A DNA stretch of 64,000 nucleotides from Rhodanobacter sp. A1T4 (GCF_014207185.1 NZ_JACHCP010000001.1:62001-126000), one strand, 5' to 3'. Counted from the stretch's first letter, positions 17,591 through 26,711 are shown. Notes: generated by a model from the letters alone, not told the origin. Program-made: numbers and translations.

Positions 17591-18895
17591 ATGTTCGGCT
17601 ACTACGTTGACCTTGCCTTGCGTAGCCTCCGGCGTAACAAGGTACTCACCGCGCTGATGGTGCTGGCTATTGCGCTGGGTATCGGTGCCAGCATGACCAC
17701 GCTGACTGTATTGCACGTGCTGTCCGGTGATCCGTTGCCGGGGCGCAGCAGCGCGTTGTACGCGCCACAAGTTGACCCGCGCGATATGGGTAACTATCAA
17801 CCGCATGGCGAACCGCCGGATCGAGTTACCTGGATCGATGGCATGAACCTGTTGCAGGCGAAGAGGGCGAATCGCCAGGCGCTGATGACAGGCGGTTCGG
17901 TGGCTATCCAGCCAGCGCAGTCCGCACTCAATCCATTTTACGAGAGCGCGCGCTACATCACCGCCGATTTCTTTCCCATGTTCGGTGTGCCATTCCAGTA
18001 CGGCCATGCCTGGGGCGTGCCGGAGGATGCGGCTAGCGCAGCCGTGGTAGTGATCAGCAGCAAGCTCAATGACAAGCTGTTCGGTGGTCGCGACAGCAGC
18101 GGACGCATGCTGCGCGTGGAGGGTCATGCCCTGCGCATCATCGGCGTGCTGGGTGACTGGCGGCCGAACCCGCATTTCTACGATCTCAACCTGAAGAGTT
18201 ACGGTGCGGACGAAGGAATCTACCTGCCGTTGTCCACCTCGCAGGATCTGCATCTGGCGCATCTCGGCGGCGCCGATTGTTGGGGCAATGGTGGCGACGG
18301 CGCCACTCCCTCACATACGGCACCTTGCGTGTGGCTGCAATTCTGGGTGCAGTTGAATACGCCGGCCCAGGCCGACGCGTACCGGCAGTTTCTGATCCAT
18401 TACTCGCAGGAGCAGCAGTCGCTGGGCCGCTTTCCGCGCTCGCCCAATGTACGCCTGCGCAATCTGATGCAGTGGCTGGACTACGAGCAGGTCGTGCCCG
18501 GCGACGTGCAATTGCAGAACTGGCTGGCGCTGGGTTTCCTGCTCGTGTGTCTGGTCAATACGGTAGGCCTGATGCTGGCCAAGTTCCTGCGTCGCTCCGT
18601 CGAACTGGGCGTGCGCCGTGCGCTGGGCGCATCGCGGCGTGCACTGTTCATGCAACTGCTGGTGGAGTCCGCCGTGATCGGGCTTGCGGGTGGCCTTGGC
18701 GGCCTGCTTCTGGCGTATCTCGGGCTGTGGCTGGTGCGACAGCAGCCGGCGAATTACGCGCCGCTGGCGCATCTCGATGGCGCGATGCTGATGATGACGC
18801 TCGTGCTGGCGGTGGTTGCCAGTCTGCTGGCCGGCGCGCTGCCGGCCTGGCGCGCATGCCAGATCACTCCCGCCCGTCAACTGAGGAGCCATTGA
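17591..18895 (+). CDS. MacB/FtsX-like ABC transporter permease, first
   Basis: A 434-residue permease: one N-terminal helix, a periplasmic MacB_PCD domain (about 50-300) and three C-terminal helices of the FtsX domain, with the conserved ELGVRRALGASR coupling segment before the last pair. A strong ribosome site (GGGGAAAAGGA) precedes the ATG. It is followed after one base by a second permease of the same type. No ATP-binding subunit or membrane-fusion protein lies nearby, so partners must be encoded elsewhere. Confidence 0.87.
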   Translation: MFGYYVDLALRSLRRNKVLTALMVLAIALGIGASMTTLTVLHVLSGDPLPGRSSALYAPQVDPRDMGNYQPHGEPPDRVTWIDGMNLLQAKRANRQALMTGGSVAIQPAQSALNPFYESARYITADFFPMFGVPFQYGHAWGVPEDAASAAVVVISSKLNDKLFGGRDSSGRMLRVEGHALRIIGVLGDWRPNPHFYDLNLKSYGADEGIYLPLSTSQDLHLAHLGGADCWGNGGDGATPSHTAPCVWLQFWVQLNTPAQADAYRQFLIHYSQEQQSLGRFPRSPNVRLRNLMQWLDYEQVVPGDVQLQNWLALGFLLVCLVNTVGLMLAKFLRRSVELGVRRALGASRRALFMQLLVESAVIGLAGGLGGLLLAYLGLWLVRQQPANYAPLAHLDGAMLMMTLVLAVVASLLAGALPAWRACQITPARQLRSH

Positions 18896-18896
18896 T

Positions 18897-20129
18897 ATGG
18901 ATATCCGCCCGATTCTGTCTACCCTGCACCGGCACAAGATCACTTCGTTGCTGCTGATCTTGCAGATTGCGCTGACGTGCGCCATCGTGTGCAACGCGGT
19001 GTTTTTGATCCATCAACGCCTGCAACGTATGGACATTCCAAGCGGCGTCGCCGACCACGAACTGCTGCAGATCAAGTTTGCGTACATCGGCGATCGACCG
19101 GATGCCTATGCGCAGGCGCAAACCGATCTGGCGACACTGCGGCAGATCGCTGGGGTGCAGGCGGTAGCTCTGGTAAACCAGCTGCCGCTGAGTGGTTATT
19201 CCATGTCCAACAGCGGCATCAAGCTGCACCCTCAACAGCAGCAGACATCGCTTGAGGTGGCAAGCTACTACGGCCAGAACCTACTGGCGACGCTGGGTCT
19301 ACGGCTGATTTCGGGGCGCGATTTTCAGCCCGATGAGCTGGTCGACCTTAAAACCGCGCTGCCCGCGTTGCACAGCGACGATATGAAAAATCTGCCGCAC
19401 ACCGTGATCATCGATCAGGCAGTCGCCACACGCCTGTGGCCAGACCAGAACGCGCTGGGCAAGATGATCTACTTCGGCAACGATATACCGATGCAGGTGG
19501 TCGGTGTGAGCTCGCCGCTGGCACGGCCGGACTCGCTGCAGATGGGTGCCCAGAACAGCATCGTGTTTCCGATACGGCTGACCGCGACGGAGGGTGGAAG
19601 CTATGTGATTCGCACCACCTCGGGGGATCGCGAGCAGGTGTTGAAATCCGCGCTGGCTGCGCTCAACCGCCTCGATCCCAACCGCATCGTGCTGGAGCAG
19701 CGCACCTATGATGAACTACGCCATGACTACTTTCAGGACGACCGCGCCATGGCCGGCATGCTGGTGGGCGTTATCGCGGCGCTGCTGATCGTCACCGCGC
19801 TGGGCATTGCCGGACTGGCTAGCTTCTGGGTCGGGCAGCGCCGCCGCACCATCGGCGTGCGCCGCGCACTCGGTGCCACCCGCGGCAACATCCTGCATTA
19901 CTTCCAGACGGAGAACTTCCTGCTGGCCACGATCGGCATCGCGTTTGGCATGGTGCTGGCCTACGGCATCAACCTGTTGCTGATGCTGCATTACGAATTG
20001 CCGCGGCTGCCTGCGATCTATTTCCCGGTCGGCGCGATCGCGCTGTGGTTGATCGGCCAGCTCGCCGTGTTGGGGCCGGCGCTGCGCGCCGCCGCCGTGC
20101 CGCCGGTCGTGGCGACGAGGAGCGTTTGA
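18897..20129 (+). CDS. MacB/FtsX-like ABC transporter permease, second
   Basis: A 410-residue paralogue of the preceding gene: N-terminal helix (SLLLILQIALTCAIVCNAVF), periplasmic MacB_PCD domain, and C-terminal FtsX part with RRTIGVRRALGATRGNIL. It is separated from its partner by one base. The two probably form the heterodimeric membrane part of an exporter of the mechanotransmission type, whose ATPase is not in this window. Confidence 0.87.
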   Translation: MDIRPILSTLHRHKITSLLLILQIALTCAIVCNAVFLIHQRLQRMDIPSGVADHELLQIKFAYIGDRPDAYAQAQTDLATLRQIAGVQAVALVNQLPLSGYSMSNSGIKLHPQQQQTSLEVASYYGQNLLATLGLRLISGRDFQPDELVDLKTALPALHSDDMKNLPHTVIIDQAVATRLWPDQNALGKMIYFGNDIPMQVVGVSSPLARPDSLQMGAQNSIVFPIRLTATEGGSYVIRTTSGDREQVLKSALAALNRLDPNRIVLEQRTYDELRHDYFQDDRAMAGMLVGVIAALLIVTALGIAGLASFWVGQRRRTIGVRRALGATRGNILHYFQTENFLLATIGIAFGMVLAYGINLLLMLHYELPRLPAIYFPVGAIALWLIGQLAVLGPALRAAAVPPVVATRSV

Positions 20130-20152
20130 TCTCCTGTTGGCAAGATCTTTCA

Positions 20153-20180
20153 ACGTCCGCTATCTGGTGGGCAGATAGCG
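20153..20180. repeat. Dispersed palindromic repeat, copy 3, with an 8-bp hairpin
   Basis: AACGTCCGCTATCTG begins at 20153. GCTATCTG (20160-20167) and CAGATAGC (20173-20180) form a perfect stem with a five-base loop. There is no T run, so it is not a standard terminator. It lies 24 bases after the permease stop. The remaining gap to 20417 holds only a small GGGAC/GTCCC hairpin near 20333. Confidence 0.45.
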
Positions 20181-20417
20181 ATGACGACTGACCGATCCTG
20201 GCCGATTTGGGACGGTCGCGCCGATCTTCGTGGTGGCCTCTTGCCAGATCTGCGCCGATCGTAAGGCATCGCTAGAGCGTGCCGTTCAATAGTCCGCGAG
20301 GTGGACGGTTTGGTAGCATTTCGGGTGGCGGGACGCGAAGTCCCGACCGGTGCTGGAGGGTGCGCTGATGACGAATGCCAAACGCGTGCGGCTGGAGGAA
20401 ATCATAGCTTCCTCCTT

Positions 20418-21368
20418 TTATGCTGGAATCGTCGAAAGGAAGGCGCGTGTCTCGGCGACGATGCGGTCCTGGAACTTCGGGTCGCGCACGAGAGCGGAGC
20501 CGAGCATCGGATGGCCACTCTCGTCGTAATAGACGCCGGTCTGACCCGACGCATCGATCAGGACTTTCGTGATCACGTGCGCTGCTCGCTTCGGGGTGCT
20601 CAAAAATTTCATGAAAGGCATGAGCAGTGGCACGAGCAACGGAATGATGTATTTCAACAGAAAGCGCACGAAGGCATTGGCATCGCGCTGCCCGAGACCG
20701 GTGGCAAGATTTACGCCCGGCTCGACCGCGTTGAAATGCAGCCGCGGCGTTTCACGGGCGAAGACCATCATCGTCGCGAGATTGCATTGCTTCGACGTGG
20801 CATAGGCGTCCGCGCCCGGCATTTTGGAACCGCCGGGTTGCTGCCACTCGCCGCGCGCGCTCGCGTCCGCTGAAATATAGCGCGCGCCGCGGAAGCCGAC
20901 GGCTTTGGCGGGTTTGCGCTCGGAATCTTCCACGGCGGAAGCGACGAAGACGACATTCGCACCGTCAGGGAGATGCGGTACGAGCGCCTCTGTCAGCGCG
21001 AACGGGCCGAGGTGGTTCGTTGCGAAGGTCATGTCCCAGCCCAGCGCGTTTGTCGTGGGGCGCATCTGCATGATGCCCGCATTGTTGAGCAGGCCGACGA
21101 CCGGAAGATGGAGCGCGACGATCTCCGCGGCCGCGCGCCGCACGCTCGCAAGATCCGACAGGTCGCACACGACAGACACCGCGTGCTGGCCCCTTTGCGT
21201 GATGGTTTTCTGCAGTTCGTCGAGCTTCCTGCGGTCGCGGCCGACCAGGACGACGGTGCCGTGCTCGGCCAGTTCGAGTGCCGTGCTGCGACCGATGCCG
21301 GAGGTCGGGCCGGTGATGATGTAGGCCTTGCGATCTCTGGGATTTCCCATCGAAACAGTCTTTGCCAT
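20418..21368 (-). CDS. Short-chain dehydrogenase/reductase (retinol dehydrogenase-like)
   Basis: A 316-residue SDR. The N-terminal cofactor motif is TGPTSGIG, the NNAG motif is present (LLNNAG), and the catalytic YxxxK is YATSK. A hydrophobic patch near residue 230 (YIIPLLVPLLMPF) suggests membrane contact, as in WW-oxidoreductase/retinol-dehydrogenase-like SDRs. The start at 21368 follows GGAGG with a five-base gap. Its promoter contains the same operator as that of the neighbouring TetR gene upstream, so that regulator probably controls it. Confidence 0.88.
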   Translation of the reverse strand: MAKTVSMGNPRDRKAYIITGPTSGIGRSTALELAEHGTVVLVGRDRRKLDELQKTITQRGQHAVSVVCDLSDLASVRRAAAEIVALHLPVVGLLNNAGIMQMRPTTNALGWDMTFATNHLGPFALTEALVPHLPDGANVVFVASAVEDSERKPAKAVGFRGARYISADASARGEWQQPGGSKMPGADAYATSKQCNLATMMVFARETPRLHFNAVEPGVNLATGLGQRDANAFVRFLLKYIIPLLVPLLMPFMKFLSTPKRAAHVITKVLIDASGQTGVYYDESGHPMLGSALVRDPKFQDRIVAETRAFLSTIPA

Positions 21369-21389
21369 ACTTGCCTCCATTTAATTGCC

Positions 21390-21403
21390 TGTCTAGTCAG
21401 ACA
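21390..21403. promoter_or_regulatory. Candidate TetR operator in front of the SDR gene
   Basis: TGTCTAGTCAGACA, a near-palindrome, lies about 20 bases before the SDR start. It shares the core CTAGTCAG with the site at 22027. Confidence 0.55.
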
Positions 21404-21419
21404 TTATCAAGTCAAAAAA

Positions 21420-21986
21420 TTAGCCGACCATCCGCCAAAGAGCGTCGAACCCTGCCATGGCATGTTTATCGGCGTTGGTCGGGTCATGGATCATGAAGTC
21501 GATCGTCGTGTCAGCCAGCGCGCTCATCAGGGCAACGACGAATCCCAACGGAGCATCGCGCATCGGCCCATTTTCGCGGCTCCGCTCCAGCAGTTTGGCT
21601 ACGCCGGCCATTGTCTGGTGCCCCGTCTGACGACTTTCTGCGGTGATATCGCCCGACACGCCGAGATGCGCGAGAGTCCTGCGTTTCTCGGGGTAGGCCA
21701 TCGCCCAACGCAGCGAGTGGGACCACATATGCAGCATCTGCTTGCGGATGTTGCTCCCAGCTGGCCGTCCATCCAGGGCTGCTGCAGCCATCTCCGTCTT
21801 GATTTCAAGATAGAGCTGGTTCAACAAGTCAGCCTTCGTCTCGAAGTAGGTGAAGAGTGAGCCATTGGAGACGCCCGCCTCCTTCGCGATCGCTGCCGTC
21901 GCTGCGCCCAGTCCCTGGGAAGCGATGATGCGGGTCGCTGCCGCCATGATGGCGTTCCGTTTGTCGTCGCTTTTCGGTCTGGCCAT
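21420..21986 (-). CDS. TetR-family transcriptional regulator
   Basis: A 188-residue TetR protein. The N-terminal helix-turn-helix has recognition segment GVSNGSLFTYFETKADLL; the rest is helical ligand-binding domain. It lies just upstream of the SDR gene on the same strand. Matching operator-like sites precede both genes (21390 and 22027), which is the usual sign of autoregulation plus control of an adjacent enzyme. Confidence 0.9.
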   Translation of the reverse strand: MARPKSDDKRNAIMAAATRIIASQGLGAATAAIAKEAGVSNGSLFTYFETKADLLNQLYLEIKTEMAAAALDGRPAGSNIRKQMLHMWSHSLRWAMAYPEKRRTLAHLGVSGDITAESRQTGHQTMAGVAKLLERSRENGPMRDAPLGFVVALMSALADTTIDFMIHDPTNADKHAMAGFDALWRMVG

Positions 21987-22026
21987 AGCTTTTGTCCTTG
22001 AGTTGCATGCGCATCATATAAATAAG

Positions 22027-22040
22027 TGACTAGTCAGTCA
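22027..22040. promoter_or_regulatory. Candidate TetR operator, autoregulatory
   Basis: TGACTAGTCAGTCA contains the perfect palindrome TGACTAGTCA and lies 41 bases before the TetR start. It is almost identical to the site at 21390. Confidence 0.55.
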
Positions 22041-22042
22041 AT

Positions 22043-22286
22043 ATTCTATAACTGCGGTCGTGGTTGAGGCAGCCATACATATGGATCTTAAGCAGGGTAC
22101 TGGGGTAATCGCCGGACGCCCCGTCACCGCGGGCCGCATGCCAGCGAAGCCCAGCTCACCCAAGTCCAGCTCATCGACGACTACATCGATCACCCGAACT
22201 GGATTCTCCTCGTCGATGTAGTCGTCCAGTTGCTTGGGAAACAGGACACCCAGCAAACGATCGGCACCTTCGACAAATCGCTTCAT
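22043..22286 (-). pseudogene. IS1182-type transposase, 5' remnant with frameshift
   Basis: From 22286 the minus strand reads MKRFVEGADRLLGVLFPKQL then DDYIDEENPVRVIDV, the N terminus of IS1182-family transposases. After GRPA (near 22117) the frame is lost; a neighbouring frame continues as DYPSTLLKIHMYGCLNHDRS. Homology stops at about 22043, against the TetR operator. Fewer than 90 codons remain, so it is inactive. Confidence 0.75.
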
Positions 22287-22475
22287 GCGGCACCCCATCG
22301 CCGTGACGGGGTGGCACACCCTTTCGCACAACCTCGGCCAAGAAGCAGACGCTCAACGGCGCCCATCAAGCCGGTTGGCTGAGGCTTTGTGTTGTCGCAT
22401 ATGGGGCTGTTACGCGGCGTCAGTCCACCGTTCTTTTTGCCAGTGAGAACGAAAAACGGTATTGCGCAGGATTTT

Positions 22476-23828
22476 TCATTTCGTCTCCGACCGAGTCTGC
22501 TCGACAGGAGCAGCTTGGGTCGTGCGAGCCGTCAGTCCAAGCCGGCTCAGCCAGTCGATCATGATCGAGGGATAACCTGGTACGAAGCGGGGAGGATCCA
22601 ACGCATCGCTCTCGTAGCCGGTCTTCGACAGCATTAGTAGATGGTCCGCTCTTGGAAAAACATGCACAGTGAAGTCGCGCATGCCTGATCTGGCAAAGGC
22701 CGCACGAAACCCGCGCTGCCCGTCCGCTACATCGACGTTGCGATCCAGCGCGCCATACAACGCGAGCGTAGGTGTCGTGACATGTTCAAGCGTGGATCGC
22801 GGATCGTAAATCAATGAAGCACGCAATGCCGTCAACATAGCGGGGGCGGGAGGCGTTGTGATGCCCGGCGGGATGCGCATCAACGGAAACCACGGCTGTG
22901 TGCGAGCTTCCTTCAACGCTGTGCCCGCTGATGCCCAGTCACTGTTGGTTTCCAAATTGCGGAACAAGCCCCTCTCGAACCGCATCGCATCGTCGATCTG
23001 CTGCGGCGAAAAACGACCGCTATGGAGCAGATCCTGTCTGACCTCGTAGGACACGTTGTCGATGATCGTGCCGCTCGAACTGCTCTTCAGGATCACGAAA
23101 GCCAAGGGGTAATGGTGGGCGATGATCGGAGCCACCCAACCGCCGTTGCTGGGTCCCCATGCACCGACCCGCGCAAAATCCACGGCGGTGTCGCCGACCA
23201 GCGACTTCAGGGCTGCTTCGACATCCTCAGCTTTGTCAGCCGGTCCGGTAAACCGCCAGTTGCCGCTGGAAATACCCGTTCCCCGCTGGTCGAAGGTCAA
23301 CACATCCAAGCCGTTTGCCGCGAAATACGGAATCAGGAAACCCATGTCGCGGGTTGAGTCATCGGCCCCTTCAAGCAGCACGATCAAGGGTCGATGAGTC
23401 GCATCACGGATATGCCAGAGCGAAAAGCCAAAGCGCCCTTGGCGGTCGCCGATTGCATGCCTGTCCTCGATCACCGCGACCTCTGGCCGCCGCAAGTCAA
23501 AGTCCAGATAAGGTTTTTCCTGCGTGCGGTACCGATTGCCTTCCATCTTCACCAAATTGCCGATGCGATGTGTTGCCACGTCGAAGTATTCGAGCTGAGG
23601 CTTGGTCGGCGGCTCCGCGGTACGGCCCACGTAGACCACGCCCTGTGCCGTGGCGTAGCGCCCGTTCGTAGGCCAGTCCGAGTCGATAGGCGCGGCTTGC
23701 GGCGGTTTTCCCTGAGCCGGCGTGGCCGCTGCGCTGGATGCGCCAGCGCGCGCCGTGGAAGAGAAGGCATTGGCCGCGGCCGTTCCGACAACCAACGCCA
23801 GTATGAAAAGAAGACGTGTGCGGAACAT
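22476..23828 (-). CDS. Secreted alpha/beta hydrolase
   Basis: About 450 residues. A signal peptide (MFRTRLLFILALVVGTAAAN) is followed by an Ala/Pro-rich linker and an alpha/beta-hydrolase domain with nucleophile elbow GPSNGG, acid ALYGALDRN and histidine FPRADHLLM. An ATG at 23828 gives a clean signal peptide; a TTG six bases earlier is better placed after GGGGAG. The enzyme is probably an esterase or peptidase-like hydrolase acting in the periplasm; the substrate is unknown. Confidence 0.82.
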   Translation of the reverse strand: MFRTRLLFILALVVGTAAANAFSSTARAGASSAAATPAQGKPPQAAPIDSDWPTNGRYATAQGVVYVGRTAEPPTKPQLEYFDVATHRIGNLVKMEGNRYRTQEKPYLDFDLRRPEVAVIEDRHAIGDRQGRFGFSLWHIRDATHRPLIVLLEGADDSTRDMGFLIPYFAANGLDVLTFDQRGTGISSGNWRFTGPADKAEDVEAALKSLVGDTAVDFARVGAWGPSNGGWVAPIIAHHYPLAFVILKSSSSGTIIDNVSYEVRQDLLHSGRFSPQQIDDAMRFERGLFRNLETNSDWASAGTALKEARTQPWFPLMRIPPGITTPPAPAMLTALRASLIYDPRSTLEHVTTPTLALYGALDRNVDVADGQRGFRAAFARSGMRDFTVHVFPRADHLLMLSKTGYESDALDPPRFVPGYPSIMIDWLSRLGLTARTTQAAPVEQTRSETK

Positions 23829-24031
23829 AGTCAAGGAAACTCCCCTGGTACGGATATCTGGCAACCACTGAGCTCAACGAGCCAGACGAAAGTGGGCAAT
23901 GGCTGCAGCCGTGGACGCAAACGAACACGGCGCCGTTGTATCGAAGTGCAGCAAGCCATGTGCCAGCGGGGGATTCGCGACTCAAGCAAGTCAATTCAAG
24001 TACTTGATGGCCAGCTACGGTCAGGTGTCAG

Positions 24032-24043
24032 TGTCCGCGGACA
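24032..24043. promoter_or_regulatory. TGTCCG-CGGACA palindrome, possible enhancer-binding-protein site
   Basis: TGTCCGCGGACA is a perfect 12-base palindrome in the 23829-24323 gap, where no intact gene is seen. Further TGTCCG or GTCCGG copies lie at about 24055 and 24088. It resembles the site at 34784, but I find no good sigma-54 promoter nearby. It may be a relic. Confidence 0.3.
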
Positions 24044-24323
24044 GGTTCGTGGACGTCCGGTCAATGCATGCTGGCAGACGCGGAGATGTCCGGTTTGGGT
24101 GGCAGCTGTGGGAAACACAACAGTGCGTTTGAGGCTGATCTGTTGGCGCGCGTAGTCGTTCAAGCGATCAATGGCTGCGTAGAGAACCCGGGCACATCGA
24201 ACACCGACTTGGTGTTTTCACCCAGCCTCGACCCTGAGCAGATATTTCCCGTGCTTACTAGCAAGCGGCGATGCCAGACGTGATGTAAGCGACCGGCTTG
24301 CAGTTCCTCAATGTTTCGGCGGT

Positions 24324-24593
24324 ATGCGAGAGTACGCATGGCCAGCCAACTCGCGTCTGACCTGCAATGATGGTCACGCTTTGTGTGCCGCAGCGGTGGA
24401 AGGTGCAGGGGTGATATTCGAGCCGGAAGTGCTGCTGAAATTGGATGTCGATTCCGGACGACTTGTGCCTATTCTGCAGTTGTTCTTGCAGACATCACGC
24501 CTTGTTGATCTGATCTATTTCCCCGACCCAAGGCCACGCCACAAACTGGCCGGCATGGTTGATTTTTTGTTCCAAGAACTTGGGCGCGGGTAA
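24324..24593 (+). pseudogene. LysR-type regulator, C-terminal remnant
   Basis: About 89 residues that match the end of a LysR effector-binding domain: NDGHALCAAAVEGAGVIFEP, then a Leu/Val stretch GRLVPILQLF and the terminal helix HKLAGMVDFLFQELG. No helix-turn-helix part precedes it. An ATG exists, but a free-standing product would be only the second half of one domain. Confidence 0.65.
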
Positions 24594-24644
24594 ATTTTGG
24601 ATGGCTGCGCTTTTGTTCCGACTGGGTATCATCCGGAGCTGAGA

Positions 24645-24680
24645 AGTCCGCTTTCGATCCAACGCTAATGGGATGGACTC
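24645..24680. repeat. Dispersed palindromic repeat, copy 4 (diverged)
   Basis: AAGTCCGCTTTCGATCC opens at 24645 and a weak right arm ATGGGATGGACT follows. It is 50 bases after the LysR remnant. The rest of the gap to 24811 shows nothing else. Confidence 0.4.
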
Positions 24681-24811
24681 CCCTGACCTACGGTGAAGGC
24701 GCGACATCAATACATGGGAGTCAGCAGCGGATTGATCGCCGCTGATCGTCAGCCAACCGAAGCCTCTTTCGCTAATACACAATAGTCGCCAAGGAGCTTG
24801 AGGAATTATCT

Positions 24812-26344
24812 TTGATCTACGATGTTGTGATTGCCGGTGCTGGTCCTGTCGGCTTGTTTCTCGCTTGTGAGCTGCGCCTTGCGGGCCTTTCAGTGTTAGT
24901 GCTGGAGCAGGCCGACAACCCACGATCGCCGTTGAAGCGCATTCCGTTTGGCATGCGCGGCCTCTCGGTACCGACCATCGAAGCGTTCTATCGCCGCGGA
25001 TTGCTGAGGGACATCGCGATGCCGCAACGCCCGAAAGCCGACGCGGACAGCGGCAACGCTTCGAAGGTGGGGCAAGGAGCGCAACAGCTGCGCCGTCAGG
25101 CCGGACATTTCGCCGGCATTCCTTTCGACTACGACAAAATCGATACCTCGAAGTGGCAGTATCGCCTGCCAAGTCCAGCCGACACGAACATGGCGGCTGA
25201 GATGGAGAACATCGAATCCGCCTTGACCGCTCGTGCAAGCGCGATGGGCGTCGAGATAAGGCGTGGCCTCGGCGTCGGGGACTTCGATCAGTCGGACGAA
25301 GAAGTGACCATTCGCGCAGGCGGCGAGACTTTTCGCGGACGCTGGCTCGTCGGTTGTGATGGCGGCCGCAGCACCGTGCGCAAGACAGGTGGCTTTGAGG
25401 TCATCGGCACCGATCCCGAGTTCACTGGCTATTCCGTGCAAGTCGAAATGGCTGATCCGGAGAAGCTCGGCTCGGGCCGCATCTACACGCCCACGGGCAT
25501 GTATTTCCAGTCGCAGCCCGGAACCATCGCGATGGTCGAGTTCGACGGGGGCGCTTTCCACCGAAGCCAGCCGATCACACTCGAACACATACAAGTAGTG
25601 CTGCGCCGTATCTCCTGTACCGACGTGACTTTGACGGGCCTCCACCTTGCCACCACCTGGACGGATCGTGCCTACCAAGCGACGGCGTACCGCAAAGGGC
25701 GGGTGCTGCTCGCGGGCGACGCCGCGCACATCCATTCCCCCTTGGGCGGTCAGGGACTCAACCTTGGGTTTGGCGATGCCATGAACCTTGGATGGAAGCT
25801 TGCCGCTAGCATCCGTGGCGAAGCGCCGGTCGGTCTGCTCGACAGCTATTCGAGCGAACGGCATCCGGTGGGAGCGCAGGTTCTCGACTGGTCGCGCGCC
25901 CAGGTCGCGCTCATGCGGCCCAGCGGCCATTCGCGCGCGCTCGAAGCCATCATCCGTGATGTTATTGACACGCGCGACGGCGCGACATATTTCGCCGAGC
26001 GCGTGTGGGGTGTTTCTTTTCGCTACGATCTTGGCGGCAGCCACCCACTGGTGGGCCGCAGCGCTCCCGACTTCGAGTTGGTCGACGGAACGAAGCTCGG
26101 CGAGCTTCTCGGTAACGGCAAAGGCCTGTTCCTGGACTTTGACGGCAGTACACCGCTTCAAGCGCTTGCAAGCCGCTGGAATGGTCGGATTACATATGTC
26201 GCAAATGACGTCAAGGATCGACTGGGTTTGAGCGCCTTGCTCGTGCGCCCGGATGGCGTTGTCGCTTGGGCCGGTGTTGCGAACCCTAGCCAAGAGGAAG
26301 CTGCTCGGGCCGCATCCCGATGGTTTGGCGAAGCCGAAAGTTGA
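24812..26344 (+). CDS. FAD-dependent aromatic monooxygenase
   Basis: A 510-residue class A flavoprotein hydroxylase of the PheA/TfdB/rifampicin-monooxygenase type. The N-terminal dinucleotide fold begins YDVVIAGAGPVGLFLACELR (GxGxxG). The second FAD motif is LLAGDAAHIHSPLGGQGLNL. A C-terminal thioredoxin-like domain (about 410-505) is present, as in phenol-hydroxylase relatives. It starts with a TTG after AAGGAG-like bases. Substrates in this group are phenols, polyketides or rifamycins; sequence alone does not decide. No partner genes are adjacent. Confidence 0.88.
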   Translation: MIYDVVIAGAGPVGLFLACELRLAGLSVLVLEQADNPRSPLKRIPFGMRGLSVPTIEAFYRRGLLRDIAMPQRPKADADSGNASKVGQGAQQLRRQAGHFAGIPFDYDKIDTSKWQYRLPSPADTNMAAEMENIESALTARASAMGVEIRRGLGVGDFDQSDEEVTIRAGGETFRGRWLVGCDGGRSTVRKTGGFEVIGTDPEFTGYSVQVEMADPEKLGSGRIYTPTGMYFQSQPGTIAMVEFDGGAFHRSQPITLEHIQVVLRRISCTDVTLTGLHLATTWTDRAYQATAYRKGRVLLAGDAAHIHSPLGGQGLNLGFGDAMNLGWKLAASIRGEAPVGLLDSYSSERHPVGAQVLDWSRAQVALMRPSGHSRALEAIIRDVIDTRDGATYFAERVWGVSFRYDLGGSHPLVGRSAPDFELVDGTKLGELLGNGKGLFLDFDGSTPLQALASRWNGRITYVANDVKDRLGLSALLVRPDGVVAWAGVANPSQEEAARAASRWFGEAES

Positions 26345-26474
26345 CGTCGGCTTCCGACCTAAAGCCGCGGTCTTGCCAGAGAGCTGTAGTAGACGAGTGT
26401 CAGCGAGATCGCTGTTGCGAGATCCAACGCGGAGCGAATTCACGCAATCGCTGCAGACAGCAGAAAAGGGGCAG

Positions 26475-26669
26475 ATGTTTTTGCGCGAGACCGCTTTGGT
26501 CGGTCTGCCTTTGGCGCATGGCGCGCATCACATCGTGCAGATCCAGCAGCTGGTGAAGGGCGATTACGCCGCCGAAACCGGGACCCGGGCGGCGATGTGC
26601 ACGCACATGTTCACCATTGTCGACCCGCTTGCCGGCGCCCTGGCCAAGCAGTTCTCGGAGAAGTTGTGA
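26475..26669 (+). CDS. Small protein or gene tail, unknown
   Basis: Sixty-four residues (MFLRETALVGLPLAHGAHHI, then a helical Gln/Ala-rich part ending AKQFSEKL). The frame is open upstream to 26253 without clear coding character. It has a terminator of its own at 26680. I do not recognise the family. It may be the 3' end of a truncated gene rather than a complete one. Confidence 0.35.
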   Translation: MFLRETALVGLPLAHGAHHIVQIQQLVKGDYAAETGTRAAMCTHMFTIVDPLAGALAKQFSEKL

Positions 26670-26679
26670 GCTGGACCGA

Positions 26680-26711
26680 GACCGCCCGGTGCCGAACCGA
26701 GCGGCCTTTTT
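26680..26711 (+). terminator. Rho-independent terminator
   Basis: GACCGCCCGGT pairs with ACCGAGCGGCC (9 of 11 positions) around a five-base loop and is followed by TTTTT. It lies 11 bases after the small reading frame ending at 26669. Confidence 0.6.

Noticed and set aside
24896-26443. 515-codon minus-strand frame opposite the FAD monooxygenase
   Set aside because: The plus strand has clear FAD motifs; the opposite frame has none.
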